The notes: generated by a model not told the origin, from the letters alone. 64,000 bases of DNA from an uncultured Bacteroidales bacterium (GCA_946411385.1 CAMKDV010000010.1:62001-126000), one strand, 5' to 3'; counted from the stretch's first letter, positions 1 through 8,854 are shown. Program-made: numbers and translations.

Positions 1-1070
1 CCGACCCGCGTTCGGGTATAGGATTCATTGACGCACTGGAAGCGCACCAAGCGAAATCGTGCGGCGAGATAGCCAGCATCTGCGGACGATTCTACGCCAT
101 GGACCGCGACAAACGCTGGGAGCGCATCAAAGAGGCGTACGACCTGCTGGTGAGCGGCAAGGGAGCCGAATATGAGAACATGCACGAAGCGATGCAAGCC
201 TCGTACGATGCAGAGGTGACGGACGAATTTATCAAGCCGATCGTACACGTACGCAACGGCAAGCCCATAGCCACGATAAAGGAAGGTGACGTAGTGATAT
301 TCTTTAACTACCGCAACGACCGCGCGAAAGAGATAACGATAGCCCTGACACAGTACGACATGCCATCCAACGGCATGAAGACGATACCCAACCTTCAATA
401 CTACTGCATGACGCCATACGACAGCACATTCCAGGGACTGCATATCCTATTCCCGAAAGAGAACGTGACGAACACGCTGGGCGAGATAGTATCGAAAGCG
501 GGGCTGAAACAGCTGCGCATAGCCGAGACGGAGAAATTTGCGCACGTGACATTCTTCTTCTCCGGCGGACGTGAGGCAGAATTTGAGAACGAGGACCGGA
601 TACTGATCCCCAGCCCGAAAGTAGCGACATACGACCTACAGCCGATGATGTCGGCACCGGAAGTGACGATAGCCCTGAGGGATGCGCTGAACAGCCAGAA
701 ATATGACTGCATCATATTGAACTACGCCAACGGCGACATGGTAGGCCATACGGGCGTATATAACTCCATCCAACAGGCTATCACGGCAATAGACATCTGC
801 GTGAACGAGACGGTGGAAGCTGCGCTGCGGAACGACTATGAGATAATCATCATAGCCGACCACGGCAACTGCGACAACGCGATCAATGCTGACGGCACGC
901 CTAACACGGCACACTCGTTGAACCCCGTACCATTCGTATACCTGAGCAACAACCACAAGGATGCGAAAGTGGAGAACGGCATACTGGCAGACGTGGCGCC
1001 GTCGATATGCCACATACTGGGCATCGCACAACCTGCTGAGATGACAGGAAAGAACTTAATTAAAAATTAA
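1..1070 (+). CDS. gpmI: 2,3-bisphosphoglycerate-independent phosphoglycerate mutase, 3' part
   Basis: Interconverts 3- and 2-phosphoglycerate in cytoplasmic glycolysis, using two Mn ions and a phosphoserine intermediate. The reading frame is open from base 3 and enters from outside the window; about 355 C-terminal residues are visible of the roughly 510 usual for the family, so the catalytic-serine region is missing. The visible part begins with [12 protein letters not shown] and contains [15 protein letters not shown], the substrate-binding NYRNDRAKE (near 307-333), the metal-site NGDMVGHTG (near 730-756) and ADHGNCD (near 856-876), and HSLNPVPF. The ATG at 99 lies inside this conserved domain and is not the start. 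Its stop codon lies inside a heptad repeat. The motifs make the identification secure. Confidence 0.95.
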   Translation, partial: DPRSGIGFIDALEAHQAKSCGEIASICGRFYAMDRDKRWERIKEAYDLLVSGKGAEYENMHEAMQASYDAEVTDEFIKPIVHVRNGKPIATIKEGDVVIFFNYRNDRAKEITIALTQYDMPSNGMKTIPNLQYYCMTPYDSTFQGLHILFPKENVTNTLGEIVSKAGLKQLRIAETEKFAHVTFFFSGGREAEFENEDRILIPSPKVATYDLQPMMSAPEVTIALRDALNSQKYDCIILNYANGDMVGHTGVYNSIQQAITAIDICVNETVEAALRNDYEIIIIADHGNCDNAINADGTPNTAHSLNPVPFVYLSNNHKDAKVENGILADVAPSICHILGIAQPAEMTGKNLIKN

Positions 1071-1118
1071 AAATTACGAAATAATCGTGCCCTTTAGGGC
1101 TAAGAATTACGAATTAGC
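1058..1118. repeat. AT-rich 7-bp tandem repeats around a small palindrome
   Basis: Three consecutive heptads (AATTAAA, AATTAAA, AATTACG; 1058-1078) run across the gpmI stop codon at 1068-1070. Two more (AATTACG, AATTAGC; 1105-1118) follow. Between them GCCC-TTTA-GGGC (1089-1100) can form a 4-bp hairpin. It is one of several heptad loci in this window. No clear promoter was seen in the 112-bp gap before rsfS, so rsfS may be read through from gpmI. Confidence 0.6.
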
Positions 1119-1182
1119 GAAACTCATTAGTTTTCACTAAAATTATACAAAAACCAACAAAAAACAAATCATTGCTTACAAC

Positions 1183-1539
1183 ATGGCAAAGGAAGTAACG
1201 ACAAAGAAACTACTGGAAGAGATAATCGAAGGTATACGGAACAAGAAAGGTGAGAAGATCGTACAGATAGACCTGCGGAAGATAAAAGAAGCGCCGGTGG
1301 AATATATGATCATCGCCCAAGGCAACAGCAACACGCAAGTAGCCGCCATAGCAGCCGAGGTGGATGACCATGTGCGCACCGTGACGCATGTGCATCCGCT
1401 ATCGCACACCGGCGAGGATAATGCCGAATGGATAGCGATGGACTACGGGCAGGTATTTGTGCATATCATGCAGCGTGAGCCACGGGCATTTTACGACCTG
1501 GAACACCTCTGGGCTGACGGAAAGATTTCAGAACTTTAA
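1183..1539 (+). CDS. rsfS: Ribosomal silencing factor RsfS
   Basis: A 118-residue protein of the RsfS/Iojap/DUF143 family, which binds ribosomal protein uL14 on the 50S subunit and blocks subunit joining when nutrients are short. Family signatures are visible: an N-terminal helix with LLEEIIEGIRNKK, the strand DLRKIKEAPVEYMIIAQG, then HTGEDNAEWIAMDYGQVFVHI and the C-terminal FYDLEHLWADG. Length is normal. The gene stops 5 bp before ftsH, so the two are probably co-transcribed. Confidence 0.95.
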   Translation: MAKEVTTKKLLEEIIEGIRNKKGEKIVQIDLRKIKEAPVEYMIIAQGNSNTQVAAIAAEVDDHVRTVTHVHPLSHTGEDNAEWIAMDYGQVFVHIMQREPRAFYDLEHLWADGKISEL

Positions 1540-1544
1540 AAATT

Positions 1545-3668
1545 ATGAGCGAGAAGAAACCACGACGCAAGCAGCAGCTACCTAACCAGCCGGAGCAGCG
1601 CGAGCCGAGCAAATGGGGACGTATACTGAGTACGATACTCTATGCCATAGGTATAGCGCTGGTGATAGGCTGGCTGTTCGGCGGAGACAAGACCGCTGAC
1701 TCGAAGAAAGAGATAAGCTACACGAAATTTACATCGTACGTAGAGAGCAACGTCGTAGAAAAAGTGATCGTATACGACGACAACACGGCGAAAGTGAACA
1801 TCCGTCCGATGCATTATGCCCTCGTATTTGGCGACCAGGCGATAGGCGAGGCAGCCAAAGGCGTGATAAAGACGCAAGTGCCATCGGCGGACGAGGTATC
1901 GAAATTCATGGAAGCCGCCAACCAGGCACGGAAAGAGAAAGGGCTGGCGCCGGTGGATGTGAGCTTTGAGAAATCGAAGGACTACTGGTACCTGATCCTG
2001 GTGAACATACTGCCGTTCGTGCTGATCGTATTCTTCTTCATCTGGATGAGCCGCGGCATAGGCAGCGGCGGAGGCATAGGCGGCATCTTTGGCGTAGGCA
2101 AAGCGAAAGCGCAGATTTTCGACAAAGACAAGCAGCAGCAAGTGACATTCAAGGACGTAGCCGGTCTGGAAGGCGCCAAGCAGGAGGTAGAAGAGATCGT
2201 ATCATTCCTGAAGAACCCTGACAAATATACCGCTCTGGGCGGCAAGATACCCAAGGGTGCGCTGCTGGTAGGTCCTCCGGGAACTGGCAAGACGCTGCTG
2301 GCCAAGGCCGTGGCGGGAGAAGCCGAAGTGCCATTCTTCTCGATGTCGGGCTCGGACTTTGTAGAGATGTTTGTAGGCGTAGGTGCGAGCCGCGTACGAG
2401 ACCTGTTCCGTCAGGCGAAAGAGAAAGCGCCGTGCATCATCTTCATAGACGAGATCGATGCGGTAGGCCGTGCGCGCGGCAAGAACGTGATGACGGGCGG
2501 CAATGATGAGCGCGAGTCGACGCTGAACCAGTTGCTGACGGAGATGGACGGTTTCGATACGAACAGCGGCGTGATAATCCTTGCCGCAACTAACCGCGCT
2601 GACGTACTGGACAGCGCGCTGCTGCGAGCAGGACGATTTGACCGGCAGATACACGTGGAGCTGCCCGACCTGCAGGAAAGAAAAGAGATATTCGGCGTAC
2701 ACCTGAAGAACATCAAGCTGTCGCCGGAGGTGGATGTAGATTTCCTGGCCAAACAGACACCGGGTTTCTCGGGCGCAGACATAGCCAACGTATGCAATGA
2801 GGCGGCACTGATAGCCGCACGGCATGAGAAGCAGATCGTAGAGAAACAGGACTTCATGGACGCTGTAGACCGTATCATAGGCGGCCTGGAGCGCAAGACG
2901 AAGATCATGACGGAGGACGAGAAACGCTCTGTAGCCTACCACGAGGCGGGACACGCGACCATATCGTGGCTGCTGCGCTGGGCTAACCCGCTGGTGAAAG
3001 TGACAATCGTGCCTCGCGGCGTGGCGCTGGGAGCAGCATGGTACCTGCCCGAAGAGCGGCAGCTGACGACACAGGAGCATATACTGGATGAGTTGTGCGC
3101 CCTGCTGGGCGGACGGGCAGCGGAACAGCTATTCCTGAAACATACCTCCACGGGCGCACTGAACGACCTAGAGCGGGCAACGAAACAGGCTTACGCCATG
3201 GTAGCGTACTACGGCATGAGCGACAAGCTGAAAGACGTATCGTTCTACGACTCGACGGGCAGATATGACTACGGTTTCACGAAACCCTACTCCGAGGCTA
3301 CCGCTGAGACCATCGACAAGGAGACGCAAGCCATCATAGCCGAGCAGATGAAGCGGGCGAAGAAGATCCTGGACGAACATCAAGAGCAGCACCACCAGCT
3401 GGCAGAGATGCTCGTGGAACGCGAGGTGATCACCAGCGAGGATGTAGAGCGCGTACTGGGACCGAGGCAATGGAAGAGCCGCGGCGATGAGATCATCGAG
3501 GCGAACAACATAGCCAAAGAAGAAGCCGAGGCCGCGAAGAAAGCCGCCAAGAAACCCCGGAAGCGTGCCACAAAAAAAGCCCTGCCGGAAAGCGAACAGG
3601 ACTTAACACAAGCGCAAAAAGCAGAGGACGCGCCTCAGCAAGCTACGGAACAGGCATCAGGTGTATAG
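1545..3668 (+). CDS. ftsH: ATP-dependent zinc metalloprotease FtsH
   Basis: Membrane-anchored AAA+ protease (707 residues) that degrades misfolded membrane proteins and regulatory proteins. Order of domains: basic N-terminus, first membrane segment (about residues 26-45), periplasmic domain, second membrane segment (about 150-168), a glycine-rich linker, AAA domain with Walker A GPPGTGKT (243-250), Walker [13 protein letters not shown] and the arginine-finger region, then the M41 peptidase with the zinc motif HEAGH (466-470) and the third ligand region NDLERATK. The C-terminal 60 residues are a Lys/Ala/Glu-rich tail. The gene begins 5 bp after rsfS. Its last 12 bp overlap the 3' end of the convergent ketoreductase gene, and no terminator is visible there. 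Confidence 0.97.
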   Translation: MSEKKPRRKQQLPNQPEQREPSKWGRILSTILYAIGIALVIGWLFGGDKTADSKKEISYTKFTSYVESNVVEKVIVYDDNTAKVNIRPMHYALVFGDQAIGEAAKGVIKTQVPSADEVSKFMEAANQARKEKGLAPVDVSFEKSKDYWYLILVNILPFVLIVFFFIWMSRGIGSGGGIGGIFGVGKAKAQIFDKDKQQQVTFKDVAGLEGAKQEVEEIVSFLKNPDKYTALGGKIPKGALLVGPPGTGKTLLAKAVAGEAEVPFFSMSGSDFVEMFVGVGASRVRDLFRQAKEKAPCIIFIDEIDAVGRARGKNVMTGGNDERESTLNQLLTEMDGFDTNSGVIILAATNRADVLDSALLRAGRFDRQIHVELPDLQERKEIFGVHLKNIKLSPEVDVDFLAKQTPGFSGADIANVCNEAALIAARHEKQIVEKQDFMDAVDRIIGGLERKTKIMTEDEKRSVAYHEAGHATISWLLRWANPLVKVTIVPRGVALGAAWYLPEERQLTTQEHILDELCALLGGRAAEQLFLKHTSTGALNDLERATKQAYAMVAYYGMSDKLKDVSFYDSTGRYDYGFTKPYSEATAETIDKETQAIIAEQMKRAKKILDEHQEQHHQLAEMLVEREVITSEDVERVLGPRQWKSRGDEIIEANNIAKEEAEAAKKAAKKPRKRATKKALPESEQDLTQAQKAEDAPQQATEQASGV

Positions 3669-4385
3669 CCCGCCATTGACGGAGATACACTCGCCCGTAA
3701 TATAGGCAGCCCCCTCGGAGGCGAGGAAAGCTACGACGGCTGCTACCTCTTCCGCTGTACCGAAACGGTTCAGCGGAATTGTTTTTTTCAGTTCGGCCTC
3801 GTTCATGCCATCGACCATCTCGGTAAGGATAAATCCCGGCGCTACGGCATTGACGGTCACTCGGCGTTTGCCCACCTCCTTGGCAAGCGCCTTGGTGGCA
3901 GCGATGAGTCCGCCCTTGGCCGCGGCATAGTTGCACTGGCCCGGCAGACCGGTAAGGCCGGAGAGGGAGGCGATGGAGATGATGCGGCCGTGCTTATGGC
4001 TGACCATAGGCGTGAGCACGTGGCGCGTAACATTATAGAAAGAGAAGAGATTGGTGCGGAGCACTGACTCGAACTGGTCGGGCTTCATCCAGAACAGCAG
4101 TTCGTCGCGACGGATGCCGGCATTATTGACGAGAACATCGATATAGAGGTCGGGATGGGCATTTTGCCACCCGGTGATCGCCTGCTCGCACGCCTGGGTA
4201 TCGCTGACATCGAACGGCAGCAGTTCGCCAGAGCCGCCTGCAGCACAGATAGCAGCCAGCGTATCTTCCGCGGCAGCGGTATTCGACTGATAATTGATGA
4301 GGATATGGTATCCATTGCCGGCAAGGGTGAGTGCGATAGCGCGGCCTATACCACGGCTGGCGCCGGTAACAAGAGCTATATTCAT
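3657..4385 (-). CDS. 3-oxoacyl-ACP reductase, FabG-type SDR
   Basis: A 242-residue short-chain dehydrogenase that most likely reduces 3-oxoacyl-ACP with NADPH. It has the N-terminal dinucleotide motif TGASRGIG, NNAG followed by IRRDELL, the catalytic Ser in SIASLSG and YAAAK as the YxxxK pair, and ends in a typical [14 protein letters not shown]. It is the last gene of a four-gene minus-strand operon and overlaps the preceding dehydratase gene by 4 bp. Such a gene could be the housekeeping FabG or a dedicated reductase like ApeQ of aryl-polyene clusters. The company of two unlike hot-dog proteins favours a dedicated chain-building role, but no ketosynthase or carrier protein is present here. 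The start ATG at 4385 is the only good one. Confidence 0.85.
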   Translation of the reverse strand: MNIALVTGASRGIGRAIALTLAGNGYHILINYQSNTAAAEDTLAAICAAGGSGELLPFDVSDTQACEQAITGWQNAHPDLYIDVLVNNAGIRRDELLFWMKPDQFESVLRTNLFSFYNVTRHVLTPMVSHKHGRIISIASLSGLTGLPGQCNYAAAKGGLIAATKALAKEVGKRRVTVNAVAPGFILTEMVDGMNEAELKKTIPLNRFGTAEEVAAVVAFLASEGAAYITGECISVNGGLYT

Positions 4386-4732
4386 ATGATCTGAGCTTTA
4401 AGTTTCATAACAGGATTGTCGTGATCAATGATCTCGGCAGAGAGCTGATCATCGGTGAAGGTGAGCATCACATCGAGCGTATTGGCGGCATCGGGACGCA
4501 AGGGACGGAGGAACTTGCACTGTCTGATGGCTGCGAAACTGACAGGACGGTCAAGAACGGACTGAGAGAGCTCCTTGATCATCTGGATATTCGCTACACC
4601 CGGGGCAATGGGATTGCCGGGGAAATGCCCCTCATAGACAGGACAATCCTCATGGAGCACGACGCGCAGGCGATAAGCGCCGGAAGGCATGTGCTCGGTA
4701 GAGCGAAGGGTATAATAGTGAGGCAGCAGCAT
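4382..4732 (-). CDS. Hot-dog 3-hydroxyacyl-ACP dehydratase subunit, ApeI/FabZ-like
   Basis: A 116-residue single hot-dog-fold protein. It carries the FabZ/FabA signature GHFPGNPIAPGV with the catalytic His. Four residues after PGV, where E. coli FabZ has its catalytic Glu (PGVLILE), this protein has Gln (PGVANIQ). It therefore appears to hold only the His half of the active site. The protein from 5613-6035 in the same operon has the reverse pattern, so the two may form a mixed dimer, as proposed for the ApeI and ApeP proteins of aryl-polyene synthesis. It starts 7 bp after the enoyl reductase stop and overlaps the ketoreductase by 4 bp. Confidence 0.8.
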   Translation of the reverse strand: MLLPHYYTLRSTEHMPSGAYRLRVVLHEDCPVYEGHFPGNPIAPGVANIQMIKELSQSVLDRPVSFAAIRQCKFLRPLRPDAANTLDVMLTFTDDQLSAEIIDHDNPVMKLKAQII

Positions 4733-4739
4733 AGGACGG

Positions 4740-5585
4740 TCAGTTTTGGTTGCGCAGTTCGACGAACTTGCTATTATTCATAAACGCGTCGCTCAGACCG
4801 GTAGCAGCAAAGCCTCCGTCGTTCTGGATATTCTGCATGGTGATGAAGCGCGTATAATCGGAGAAGAGCATGACACAAGCAGCGGCGCAGGAGTCGGCAT
4901 CGGCATTGCCGAGAGGCGCCATCTGATTGGTGAAGGTCTGCATGATGCGGAACTCATCGAAATTCTTGGTAGCATTGGTGCGCGTAGGCGACTGCGCGAC
5001 GGTATTGATGCGCACATGCTTCTCGGCACCATAGACCAACCCGAACGAGCGGGCGATAGACTGGAGCAGCGCTTTGGCGTCACCCATATCGACATAGTTA
5101 TGTACAGGCCTCTCGGCAGCCAGATAGGAGAGCGCAACCACCGAACCCCACTCGGCTATGGCATCCATCTGCTTGGCAGTCTGCAAGAGCTTATGCAGGG
5201 AGAGGGCAGAGATGTCGAGGGTCTGCTGGAAATAATGGTAGTTGAGCGCATCGTAGGTACGCTTGCGGCGAATGTTAGGCGACTGCGCTACGGCATGGAG
5301 GATAAAATCGATCTTGCCGCCCAGCAGCTCCATTGTTTGCGAAAGGAGGTTGGTAAGATCATCCACGCTAGTGGCATCGCACTCGATGACTGGACTGCCG
5401 GTCTTCTCAGCGAGGGTGCGGATATCGCCCAGGCGCACGGCATAGGGCGCATTGGTGAGCACGAAGCGTGCTCCCTCGGCATAGCACTGCTCTGCCACAT
5501 GCCACGCCAGCGAGGCAGGATCAACCGCCCCGAAGATAAGTCCACGTTTGCCGAGTAACAACTGATGAGAAGAGATCATAAGCAA
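4740..5585 (-). CDS. Enoyl-ACP reductase, FabI type
   Basis: A 281-residue SDR-fold protein of the FabI class, reducing the 2,3-double bond of enoyl-ACP with NAD(P)H. Evidence: N-terminal GKRGLIFGAVDPASLAWHVA (the FabI-style variant of the nucleotide motif), HAVAQSPN, the Y-x6-K catalytic pair in NYVDMGDAKALL, and the Bacteroidota-type C-terminal block PLGNADADSCAAACVMLF followed by TMQNIQNDGG. It resembles the Bacteroidota housekeeping FabI as I remember it, so it may be the cell's only FabI or a paralogue. It lies between the two dehydratase-type genes. An enoyl reductase is not needed for aryl polyenes, whose chains stay unsaturated, so its presence argues for a product with saturated carbons. 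Confidence 0.85.
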   Translation of the reverse strand: MLMISSHQLLLGKRGLIFGAVDPASLAWHVAEQCYAEGARFVLTNAPYAVRLGDIRTLAEKTGSPVIECDATSVDDLTNLLSQTMELLGGKIDFILHAVAQSPNIRRKRTYDALNYHYFQQTLDISALSLHKLLQTAKQMDAIAEWGSVVALSYLAAERPVHNYVDMGDAKALLQSIARSFGLVYGAEKHVRINTVAQSPTRTNATKNFDEFRIMQTFTNQMAPLGNADADSCAAACVMLFSDYTRFITMQNIQNDGGFAATGLSDAFMNNSKFVELRNQN

Positions 5586-5612
5586 GATGATTTGATAATA
5601 TACAGTGATGCG

Positions 5613-6035
5613 CTATTGCTGAATAAATATCTTGAGCTGCGCCTCGGCGACAGGTTCGCCATTGCAGACGGTCTGCGCCTCGACGAGGGTTACTCCCGCC
5701 ATGGAAGCGAGAGTGGTGAGCGAGGTATGGATAGTCTCGCCCACGCGGGGCAGGCGACGGCAGATGAAGTTCTTCACCTCGCCAATGAAGCCCAACTTAG
5801 GCTGTTCGCCGCGCTTGATTGCCTCACATCCATTCATGGCAGCAGCTGTCTGGGCGATATTCTCAATCAGGCCCGCCTCCACAAGACAGCCGTCCTGCAC
5901 GAGAATGTTGGTTGGCAGGACAGTGAGCGCGGTAGTGATAGTGAGCGGCGTAGAGGCAAGCACACTATCGATCATCACCATAGGCGGGCGCTGAGGGATG
6001 AGACTCGGTATTTGATCCATCGTATAGACAGCCAT
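5613..6035 (-). CDS. Hot-dog dehydratase-like subunit, ApeP-like
   Basis: A 140-residue hot-dog protein, first gene of its operon. Aligned by eye to FabZ it has LIPQRPPMVMIDSVL for LLPHRFPFLLVDRVL, and LIENIAQ for the catalytic-Glu helix LEAMAQ. The His motif GHFPxxP is replaced by an unrelated stretch (TNILVQDGC). It thus keeps the Glu half of the active site and lacks the His half, the mirror image of the product of 4382-4732. The frame is open to 6134, but the ATG at 6033-6035 is chosen because a good Bacteroidota promoter sits at 6050-6080, which leaves a leader of only about 7 nt. The function as one half of a mixed dehydratase is inferred. Confidence 0.75.
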   Translation of the reverse strand: MAVYTMDQIPSLIPQRPPMVMIDSVLASTPLTITTALTVLPTNILVQDGCLVEAGLIENIAQTAAAMNGCEAIKRGEQPKLGFIGEVKNFICRRLPRVGETIHTSLTTLASMAGVTLVEAQTVCNGEPVAEAQLKIFIQQ

Positions 6036-6049
6036 ATTCAAAATTTGTG

Positions 6050-6080
6050 CAAAGGTACAAAAAAAATCGGATATTTGCAA
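6050..6080 (-). promoter_or_regulatory. Promoter of the acyl-chain operon
   Basis: On the minus strand TACCTTTG (6050-6057) matches the Bacteroidota -7 box TAnnTTTG. A TTG (6078-6080, in CTTGCAAATAT) lies 20 nt upstream as the -33 box. Transcription should begin near 6043, a few bases before the ATG at 6035. Confidence 0.7.
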
Positions 6081-6142
6081 GTTTTGCGAGATTTTTTTTT
6101 GCAAATAATGCTTCGCGTTGCTCAGTATGCTCACAAAAAAGG

Positions 6143-6172
6143 AAAAAGAGCCGCCATGGAGCGACTCTTTTT
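6143..6172 (-). terminator. Intrinsic terminator after gapA
   Basis: An inverted repeat with 12-nt arms (AAAAAGAGCCGC and GCGACTCTTTTT, one mismatch) and a 6-nt loop. The A/T-rich outer ends provide a T-run on either strand, so it could stop gapA transcription from the right and shield the operon promoter from it. A second small inverted repeat (TCAGCC/GGCTGA, 6177-6194) lies between it and the gapA stop. Confidence 0.7.
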
Positions 6173-6210
6173 CTGATCAGCCGATATGGGCTGACGAGCG
6201 TGGGTATGTA

Positions 6211-7278
6211 TTACTTGAGCTCAGCGAGGTACTTGATTGTACGAACCATCTGGCTGGTGTAGCTGTTCTCGTTGTCGTACCAGCTAACAACTTGTACCTG
6301 ATAGGTATCGTCGTCAATCTTAGCCACCATGGTCTGGGTAGCATCGAAGAGCGAGCCGAAGCGCATACCGATAACGTCGCTGGAAACGATCTCGTCCTCG
6401 GTGTAGCCGAAGCTCTCGGTCTGAGCAGCCTTCATAGCAGCGTTGATACCCTCTTTGGTGATGTCTTTACCCTTCACTACAGCCACGAGGATAGTGGTCG
6501 AGCCGGTGGGCGTCGGAACGCGCTGTGCGCTACCGATGAGCTTGCCATTGAGTTCAGGAATAACGAGGCCGATAGCCTTGGCAGCACCGGTGCTGTTCGG
6601 AACGATGTTCTGCGCACCTGCACGGCTACGACGGAGGTCACCCTTACGCTGCGGGCCGTCGAGGATCATCTGGTCGCCGGTGTAAGCGTGGATAGTAGAC
6701 ATGATACCGCTCTGGATCGGAGCATACTTGTGCAGAGCAGCTGCCATAGGAGCGAGGCAGTTGGTGGTGCAGGAAGCAGCCGAGATAACGGTGTCAGCCG
6801 GAGTGAGGGTCTTGTGGTTAACATTGTAAACGATGGTGGGCAGATCGTTGCCTGCAGGAGCAGAGATAACAACTTTCTTTGCGCCGGCCTCGATGTGAGC
6901 AGAAGCTTTAGCCTTGCTGGTATAGAAACCTGTGCACTCGAGAACAACGTCAATCTTCAGCTCACCCCAGGGCAGCTCAGCTGCGTTGGGCTTAGCGTAG
7001 ATAGTGATCTCCTTGCCGTCGACGATGATCGAGCCCGGAGTAACAACAGTCTTGCCGTCCTCAGCGAGGATAGCGTCCTTGTAAGCAACAGTGTGCTTGC
7101 CCTCACCGAACTTGCCTGCGAAACCACCTTGAGCGGTATCGTACTTGAGGAGGTGAGCCAACATCTTCGGGCTGGTCAAGTCGTTGATAGCAACAACTTC
7201 ATAACCTTCAGCTTCAAACATCTGACGGAAAGCCAGACGACCAATACGGCCAAAGCCGTTAATAGCTACTTTTGTCAT
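6211..7278 (-). CDS. gapA: Glyceraldehyde-3-phosphate dehydrogenase, type I
   Basis: Converts glyceraldehyde 3-phosphate, NAD and phosphate to 1,3-bisphosphoglycerate in cytoplasmic glycolysis. The 355-residue protein has the nucleotide-binding N-terminus [13 protein letters not shown], the catalytic motif [12 protein letters not shown] with Cys170, the base His197 in [30 protein letters not shown] in the phosphate-binding region, and [13 protein letters not shown] near the end. It is about 20 residues longer than the shortest relatives, which is normal in Bacteroidota. It stands alone, with its own promoter (7333-7363) and a terminator at 6143-6172. Confidence 0.97.
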   Translation of the reverse strand: MTKVAINGFGRIGRLAFRQMFEAEGYEVVAINDLTSPKMLAHLLKYDTAQGGFAGKFGEGKHTVAYKDAILAEDGKTVVTPGSIIVDGKEITIYAKPNAAELPWGELKIDVVLECTGFYTSKAKASAHIEAGAKKVVISAPAGNDLPTIVYNVNHKTLTPADTVISAASCTTNCLAPMAAALHKYAPIQSGIMSTIHAYTGDQMILDGPQRKGDLRRSRAGAQNIVPNSTGAAKAIGLVIPELNGKLIGSAQRVPTPTGSTTILVAVVKGKDITKEGINAAMKAAQTESFGYTEDEIVSSDVIGMRFGSLFDATQTMVAKIDDDTYQVQVVSWYDNENSYTSQMVRTIKYLAELK

Positions 7279-7332
7279 AGATTTAATTGTTATGTTTTAT
7301 TGGGTTAAATATTATTTTTCAAAAAACCGGTA

Positions 7333-7363
7333 CAAAGTTACAAAAAAATCTTTGAATTTGCAA
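7333..7363 (-). promoter_or_regulatory. gapA promoter
   Basis: On the minus strand TAACTTTG (7333-7340) is a perfect TAnnTTTG box. CTTGCAAATTC (TTG at 7361-7363) lies 20 nt upstream as the -33 box. The predicted start near 7326 gives an A/T-rich leader of about 48 nt before the ATG at 7278. Confidence 0.75.
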
Positions 7364-7424
7364 GAGGCAAAGCCATTTTTTTTGTATATTTTGTGCATTT
7401 TTTGCTTTGTGCGCCCTTTCGGGA

Positions 7425-8804
7425 CTACTTCGAGAGGTTGAAATGATAAGTAAGTTTCAATCCTGCATCAAAGAATCCGAGTCGCGTCACGCTCTTGCTG
7501 AGGTGGCCGAGGCTGACCAGGGCATTGGCATCCGCCGACGGCGCCTGGATACCTACGAGAGGCGCAAGCTCAACCTTGGCGGTCGAATAGAGCGAGAAAC
7601 CATAATCGCCGTAGACGCCGATGCTGAGTGCGTCGCCGTTTTTGAGCGCAGCCTCATAACCAAGGTCGAGCATAGCCGCCACGGTAGGCTTGTAGAGGAA
7701 GGTCTCGATCTTGCCACTCTGCCCTGCAAGCAGATCGTCGGAGAAGCGGCCGAGCACCACATCGTTGGTGAAGGTAACATCCAAGGCTGGGCTATAGGCG
7801 CTGACATTGGCGTTTGTGATCTGCTGCTTGTACATACCATAAACAGGCAGGATAAGTTTCGGACCTACATTGAGATAGAAGCCCTTAGGCGTAACCATTG
7901 AGAAGAGGATAGGCAGTTCGACCTGAATCTGCGAGGTATGTTCTGCAATATTGTCGACAGTAACCGTATAATTCAGATCCAATCCGTCGGCTGTCAGAGA
8001 TTCGGTGTACAACTCATTGGCTTTGGCTATGTCGTTATGCTCATAACCGGCAGCCAGACCGATGATGAAGCCGAGTTTCGGTTTGGCGGTGCCTCGCTGC
8101 CAATAGCAGCCGTATTGGAAGTCGAACAAGGCATCGTAGCCTATCTTCCACGTCACGGGCTGCTGCATTAATGATGCTACGCCTCCGCGCACGCCTATGC
8201 TCAGGCGGTCGTACCGGCGCAAGGGAGCCACCTCCTCGGTTTGAGTCTGTTCAGGTTCGGCGGGCACCATCGTTTCAGGCTTCTGAGACTCAGCAGGTTT
8301 GGTTTCCTCGACGGGCTGCTGCGGCTCGGCAGGTTTGGCTTGCTCGGCAGGTTTCTGAGACTCAGCAGGTTTGGTTTCCTCGACGGGCTGCTGCGGCTCG
8401 GCAGGTTTGGCTTGCTCGACGGGCTTCTGCGGCTGAGTAGCAGCAGACTTTGGCGTTGCGGCTTTCTTGGGTGAAGGAAGTAGCAGCGGAGCATTCTTGG
8501 TCATCGGCACCCAGGAATTGATGCCGTCCAACAGGATACCGTCAGGAAAACGTTCGCCACCTACCTGCTTGATGATGTGGGTAGTATTGTACACCCACAA
8601 AGCAATCTTTTCGCCGGTAAGATAGTGGCGTATCTTCCGAGGCACGACTATGGTATCTCCTACGGCATAGGAATACGTCGAGTCGGGAGTGACTGCCCTG
8701 CTTTGCAAGGTGAGATCCGGCCGCATCTTGTTTCCTACCGGAACATTTTGCGCCTGAACGGTGATGGCGCAGAAAGCAATTGCGATAAACAGAATTCTTT
8801 TCAT
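7425..8804 (-). CDS. Outer-membrane beta-barrel protein with a proline-rich spacer
   Basis: A 459-residue secreted protein of unknown function. Residues 1-18 form a signal peptide (cleavage likely at VQA-QNV). Residues about 40-105 form a small domain (YAVGDTIVVPRKIRHYLTGE) that vaguely resembles LysM. Residues about 110-195 are a Pro/Glu/Lys/Gln-rich spacer containing two identical 24-residue units. The remaining part, from RYDRLSIGVRGG to the C-terminal KLTYHFNLSK, looks like an eight- to ten-strand barrel. The spacer could span periplasm and cell wall. The gene follows the nrnA-like gene by 50 bp with no promoter visible between them, so the two are probably one transcript. Confidence 0.75.
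   Translation of the reverse strand: MKRILFIAIAFCAITVQAQNVPVGNKMRPDLTLQSRAVTPDSTYSYAVGDTIVVPRKIRHYLTGEKIALWVYNTTHIIKQVGGERFPDGILLDGINSWVPMTKNAPLLLPSPKKAATPKSAATQPQKPVEQAKPAEPQQPVEETKPAESQKPAEQAKPAEPQQPVEETKPAESQKPETMVPAEPEQTQTEEVAPLRRYDRLSIGVRGGVASLMQQPVTWKIGYDALFDFQYGCYWQRGTAKPKLGFIIGLAAGYEHNDIAKANELYTESLTADGLDLNYTVTVDNIAEHTSQIQVELPILFSMVTPKGFYLNVGPKLILPVYGMYKQQITNANVSAYSPALDVTFTNDVVLGRFSDDLLAGQSGKIETFLYKPTVAAMLDLGYEAALKNGDALSIGVYGDYGFSLYSTAKVELAPLVGIQAPSADANALVSLGHLSKSVTRLGFFDAGLKLTYHFNLSK
8281..8424. repeat. Two direct 72-bp repeats within the spacer coding region
   Basis: The 72-bp unit 8281-8352 is repeated at 8353-8424 with differences only in the last few bases. It encodes a 24-residue unit built from KPAEPQQPVEE and TKPAESQ. 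Identity at DNA level indicates a recent duplication, and the copy number could change by recombination without shifting the frame. Confidence 0.9.
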
Positions 8805-8854
8805 CTGGTTAAATTGTGCATATTTGGAGTATCGCCTCCGTGTGTTTGTTATTT

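Noticed and set aside
4746..5558. 270-codon plus-strand frame opposite the enoyl reductase
   Set aside because: The minus-strand protein has full FabI motifs and operon context; no motif is seen in the opposite frame.
5613..6134. Longer start (6134) for the ApeP-like protein
   Set aside because: It would place the start upstream of a consensus promoter, and the extra 33 residues show no conserved character.
6118..7308. 396-codon plus-strand frame opposite gapA
   Set aside because: GapA with catalytic Cys and His is encoded on the other strand, with its own promoter and terminator.
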